64,000 nucleotides of DNA from Chitinophaga oryzae. Lineage in GTDB: Bacteria > Bacteroidota > Bacteroidia > Chitinophagales > Chitinophagaceae. The stretch is from positions 2,046,001 to 2,110,000 of the forward strand of contig NZ_CP051204.2 of the NCBI RefSeq assembly GCF_012516375.2, given 5' to 3'. The position numbers and the translations under genes were made by a program. The notes below the pieces were generated by a model. The model searched no databases. It was not told the origin of the DNA and saw only the letters and a program-made list of their open reading frames with translations. Of the stretch, positions 61,868 to 64,000 are shown in pieces; positions within the stretch are counted from its first letter, which is position 1; every line of letters begins with the position of its first letter.

Positions 61868-62098
61868 GAAATTTTTTGATTTACGGATTTTTTGATTTCG
61901 GGGACCATAGTTATTTAGGGATTTTGTGATTTACGGATTTTTTGATTTCGAGGATCACAGATCGGATATAAACGGGAAGGCCGGTGCGACACTATCGCAC
62001 CGGCCTTCCCGTTTGCGGCAATTATCTCCTGGTCAATCATCTCCCGAAATCAGGAAATCCCGAAATCAAAAAATCCGTAAATCAAAAAATCCCTAAAT
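61868..62098. repeat. Large nested inverted-repeat structure
   Basis: Two left copies of ATTTACGGATTTTTTGATTT-like units (about 61878-61905 and 61930-61955) face right copies of the complement (62045-62098). At the centre a perfect 20-bp hairpin (61970-61989 with 61995-62014, 5-nt loop) is enclosed. The unit is intergenic between the E2 and RRM genes. Confidence 0.8.
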
Positions 62099-62127
62099 AA
62101 AAAAGAGGCGCTGTTAAAGCGCCTCTT
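62094..62127 (-). terminator. Intrinsic terminator of the RRM gene
   Basis: AAGAGGCGCT (62103-62112) and AGCGCCTCTT (62118-62127) form a 10-bp stem with 5-nt loop, followed by a T run on the minus strand, 27 bases after the RRM stop. Confidence 0.85.
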
Positions 62128-62153
62128 CAATTCCTTTGTGCCCGAATAAGGGT

Positions 62154-62471
62154 TTAGTAACGACGGTCACGGGAGCCATATCCTCCTCCGCCACCACGAT
62201 TACCACCTCCTTTGAAATTATTATTCGGCTGTTTAGGTCTTGCTTCGTTTACCATTAATTGCTTGCCTTCTATCTCGCTGCCGTTTAAACTATCCATAGC
62301 CTTGGCTCCTTCTTCCTGATTAGGCATTTCCACAAAACCGAAACCACGGGAGCGGCCTGTTTCATGGTCTTTGATAACCTTAGCGGAGGTAACCTCTCCA
62401 TAATCGCTGAAGATCTGATGCAGATCCTCATCGGTCAACCTATAATGCAGGTTGGCTACGTAAATGTTCAT
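62154..62471 (-). CDS. RRM RNA-binding protein
   Basis: The 105-residue protein has one RNA recognition motif: RNP2 NIYVANL at residues 2-8 and RNP1 RGFGFVEM at about 42-49, then a Gly/Arg-rich tail (GGGNRGGGGGYGSRDRRY). Such small glycine-rich RRM proteins bind RNA and are often cold-induced in bacteria. It has a long upstream gene-free region, which could hold a leader. Confidence 0.93.
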   Translation of the reverse strand: MNIYVANLHYRLTDEDLHQIFSDYGEVTSAKVIKDHETGRSRGFGFVEMPNQEEGAKAMDSLNGSEIEGKQLMVNEARPKQPNNNFKGGGNRGGGGGYGSRDRRY

Positions 62472-62933
62472 GATAACTGAAATTAAAAAAATGAAAAATA
62501 ATATACTGAAGTTATGAAATAAACATTAATAAAGTAGTGATGGTTAAAAAATATTTCCGGCAAGCGTCGCCGGGTACACGGGCAATCATAGGAAGATCCT
62601 TTACAGTCAACGTTCTGCCGCGTTTTTTATTCCGTTGAAATAGTTTCTGTTTTACGGCTTTATTATGTTAGTTATTGTTTTTATTTTTCATATGATAAGG
62701 GCCGTAAACGGCGCTTCCATGCTGTCATTTACAGGTCCATCCGGCTGACGGGCGTACGATATGTTCCGGTATCGTCCGTTTTATACGCTTCTCATTCCGG
62801 CAAACAGGAGCATTTCCGCAGCCCGTTACCCTCAAAACAAGGCCTAACCGGAGACTTCAAACGCGTGGTTCCGGCCCGCCTTTTGTCCTCTTTTTTTCGT
62901 AAATTAAGGTAGACCATTAAATTCATTTTTTGT
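62472..62933. other. Gene-free leader region of the RRM gene
   Basis: About 460 bases lie between the RRM ATG and the plus-strand gene at 62934. I see no ORF that looks real and no exact -7 element. A cold-responsive 5' leader for the RRM gene is possible but unproven. Confidence 0.4.
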
Positions 62934-63653
62934 ATGGGAAAGCTGAGCGAAACCTGGTTTGCAGACGGGTATATAGATTTTGAACTGAAAAAATACACCT
63001 TGTTGTCCTACCTGCAGGAGATTCACCGCGCCTTTAATCAAAACAAGCTGTATCCCCAGCTGGCCGACATCATCTTTCATTTTAACAACCTCCGGGCTTT
63101 CCGGGAAAACAAGCAGCTGATGGAGCAGCAGTTTCCCAAACGCCTGACCGGCATCGACCTGGAGAAACTGTTGCTGCTTTACGAAAAAGTAAGCGCAGAC
63201 GATGAAATGATGCAGGAACTGGAGGAGATTATCGCTTACGCCCTTTCGGCGATGAACGATACGATCCGCGATGGTACGGAGATCTATGAGTTTGTACAGG
63301 ATAAACTGCGGATTTCGCCGGTGGGACTGGTGCCGCTGGAAAACACTTCCGGATACCTGCTGTTATGCGACGGACGGTACAGTGATACGCTGGTGTACAG
63401 CTATCACCTGACTATTTTTGAACGGCATGACGAGCAATACCGCGGTATCCGCACCGAGTACCTGGAGGCTTACAGGAAAGACCTGGTACATACCTGCGAA
63501 CATATCAAAACCATCCTGATCCGGAAAAACGATCAGTTACCGAATCCGGCCGTATACTGTGTGGAAACTTCCCTGGTACTGCCGGTCAACGAGACGCTGC
63601 TGCCGGTGGCTAAACGCAGCCTGGTAAGGTATATCGCCCTCAATGCCGCCTGA
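62934..63653 (+). CDS. Conserved hypothetical protein
   Basis: A 239-residue soluble protein from MGKLSETWFADGYIDFELKK. The N-terminal helical half (YTLLSYLQEIHRAFNQNKLY, DLEKLLLLYEKVSADDEMM) is followed by a beta-rich half (SPVGLVPLENTSGYLLLCDG). No domain is recognised. Its stop abuts the stop of the convergent partial gene. Confidence 0.75.
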   Translation: MGKLSETWFADGYIDFELKKYTLLSYLQEIHRAFNQNKLYPQLADIIFHFNNLRAFRENKQLMEQQFPKRLTGIDLEKLLLLYEKVSADDEMMQELEEIIAYALSAMNDTIRDGTEIYEFVQDKLRISPVGLVPLENTSGYLLLCDGRYSDTLVYSYHLTIFERHDEQYRGIRTEYLEAYRKDLVHTCEHIKTILIRKNDQLPNPAVYCVETSLVLPVNETLLPVAKRSLVRYIALNAA

Positions 63654-64000
63654 TCAGTCCAACGGCGGGGTGGCGGTGCCTGCGCTGCCGAACTGTACTT
63701 CAAGGGTATGGTCCTTCAGAAAAGGGGCGTAATACTGTTCCATCACCTTCCGGATCTTGTCTTTGGATTGCTGGATGTATATCTGGTTGTTTTGCAGCTG
63801 ATCACGGGAGGTCTGGTATAGTTTCTTCTGTACAGCGGTATAGGTTTCATCGTCCTGGAACAGGAACCATCCCTTGCGGTTGGCGGTTTCCATTTTATCC
63901 ACTTTCAGTTCGTAGCTCAGCAGTTTGGGTTCCGGCAGGCGGATAATGATCTTTTTGCTGCTCACTTCCACTTTAAACCGGGTGCTGTCGATATCCACCC
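63654..64000 (-). CDS. C-terminal part of a DUF4230-like protein
   Basis: The frame enters from beyond the right edge (no true start is visible) and ends at 63654, so only 115 residues are seen. It reads DIDSTRFKVEVSSKKIIIRL and PEPKLLSYELKVDKMET, then a helix QKKLYQTSRDQLQNNQIYIQ, as in DUF4230 C-termini. The N-terminal TM segment expected for the family is off the window. Confidence 0.65.
   Translation of the reverse strand, partial: VDIDSTRFKVEVSSKKIIIRLPEPKLLSYELKVDKMETANRKGWFLFQDDETYTAVQKKLYQTSRDQLQNNQIYIQQSKDKIRKVMEQYYAPFLKDHTLEVQFGSAGTATPPLD

Overview
The window looks like chromosomal DNA of a Bacteroidota species, most likely of the Chitinophagaceae (Chitinophaga-like). The grounds are outer-membrane beta-barrel receptors, an HU-CCDC81/SPOR protein, paired large RHS-type secreted proteins, a double-glycine peptide with a SPASM radical SAM enzyme, and several -7 promoter elements of the Bacteroidota form TAnnTTTG. 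The genus is inferred from content; no rRNA is present. GC is roughly 45-50 percent, with clearly AT-richer islands at 0.85-1.9 kb and 28.4-41.4 kb.

Layout. 0-9.3 kb: a GNAT acetyltransferase, then a minus-strand operon of a 1,200-aa secreted wall/YD-type protein, a 1,475-aa RHS protein with an AT-rich variable C-terminus, and a small two-TM protein that may be its immunity partner. 9.7-18 kb: small SRPBCC, VOC, AraC, SMI1/KNR4-like, proline dehydrogenase, lipoprotein and YdeI genes. 18-25.6 kb: a minus-strand RiPP locus: beta-barrel receptor, 78-aa Gly-Gly precursor with six Cys in a 37-residue core, SPASM radical SAM maturase, a 334-aa helical protein I do not recognise, and a C39-peptidase ABC exporter. 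Two tail-fibre-like secreted genes lie on either side of it, and one of them is frameshifted. 27-28.2 kb: an Lrp/AsnC regulator divergent from a DUF2000 gene.

28.38-41.48 kb: an integrative element at the 3' end of tRNA-Lys(TTT). A 16-bp imperfect att repeat bounds it and a tyrosine integrase sits beside the tRNA. The left part carries small mobile-element genes, an XRE repressor with a palindromic operator divergent from a SymE-like toxin, and a PIN toxin overlapping a 52-aa putative antitoxin. Next come a GC-rich block and a decayed 3' end of a second integrase, so the element looks composite. The right part carries a complete type II CBASS operon: Cap4-like nuclease-SAVED effector, CD-NTase, Cap2 (E2-E1) and Cap3 (JAB). 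A possible 140-nt small RNA and a coiled-coil/winged-helix gene follow.

41.6-64 kb: core chromosome. It holds an MBL-fold hydrolase, type I pantothenate kinase, an aldehyde dehydrogenase divergent from an MFS exporter, pfkA-pyk, a prolyl oligopeptidase, an RmlD-like reductase, an HU-CCDC81/SPOR - beta-barrel - TPR locus, DoxX, a thioesterase, cinA, a 2-oxoacid dehydrogenase E2, an RRM RNA-binding protein and two hypotheticals. Many intergenic gaps here are filled by inverted pairs of short tandem repeats that can fold into long hairpins.

The most interesting unexplained items are the RiPP locus, the CBASS-bearing composite element (with long perfect palindromes inside cap2 and cap3), the promoter-terminator pair without an ORF at 38.87-39.05 kb, and the repeat-built intergenic hairpins. 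Two genes have one-base deletions in G runs, which could be assembly errors.
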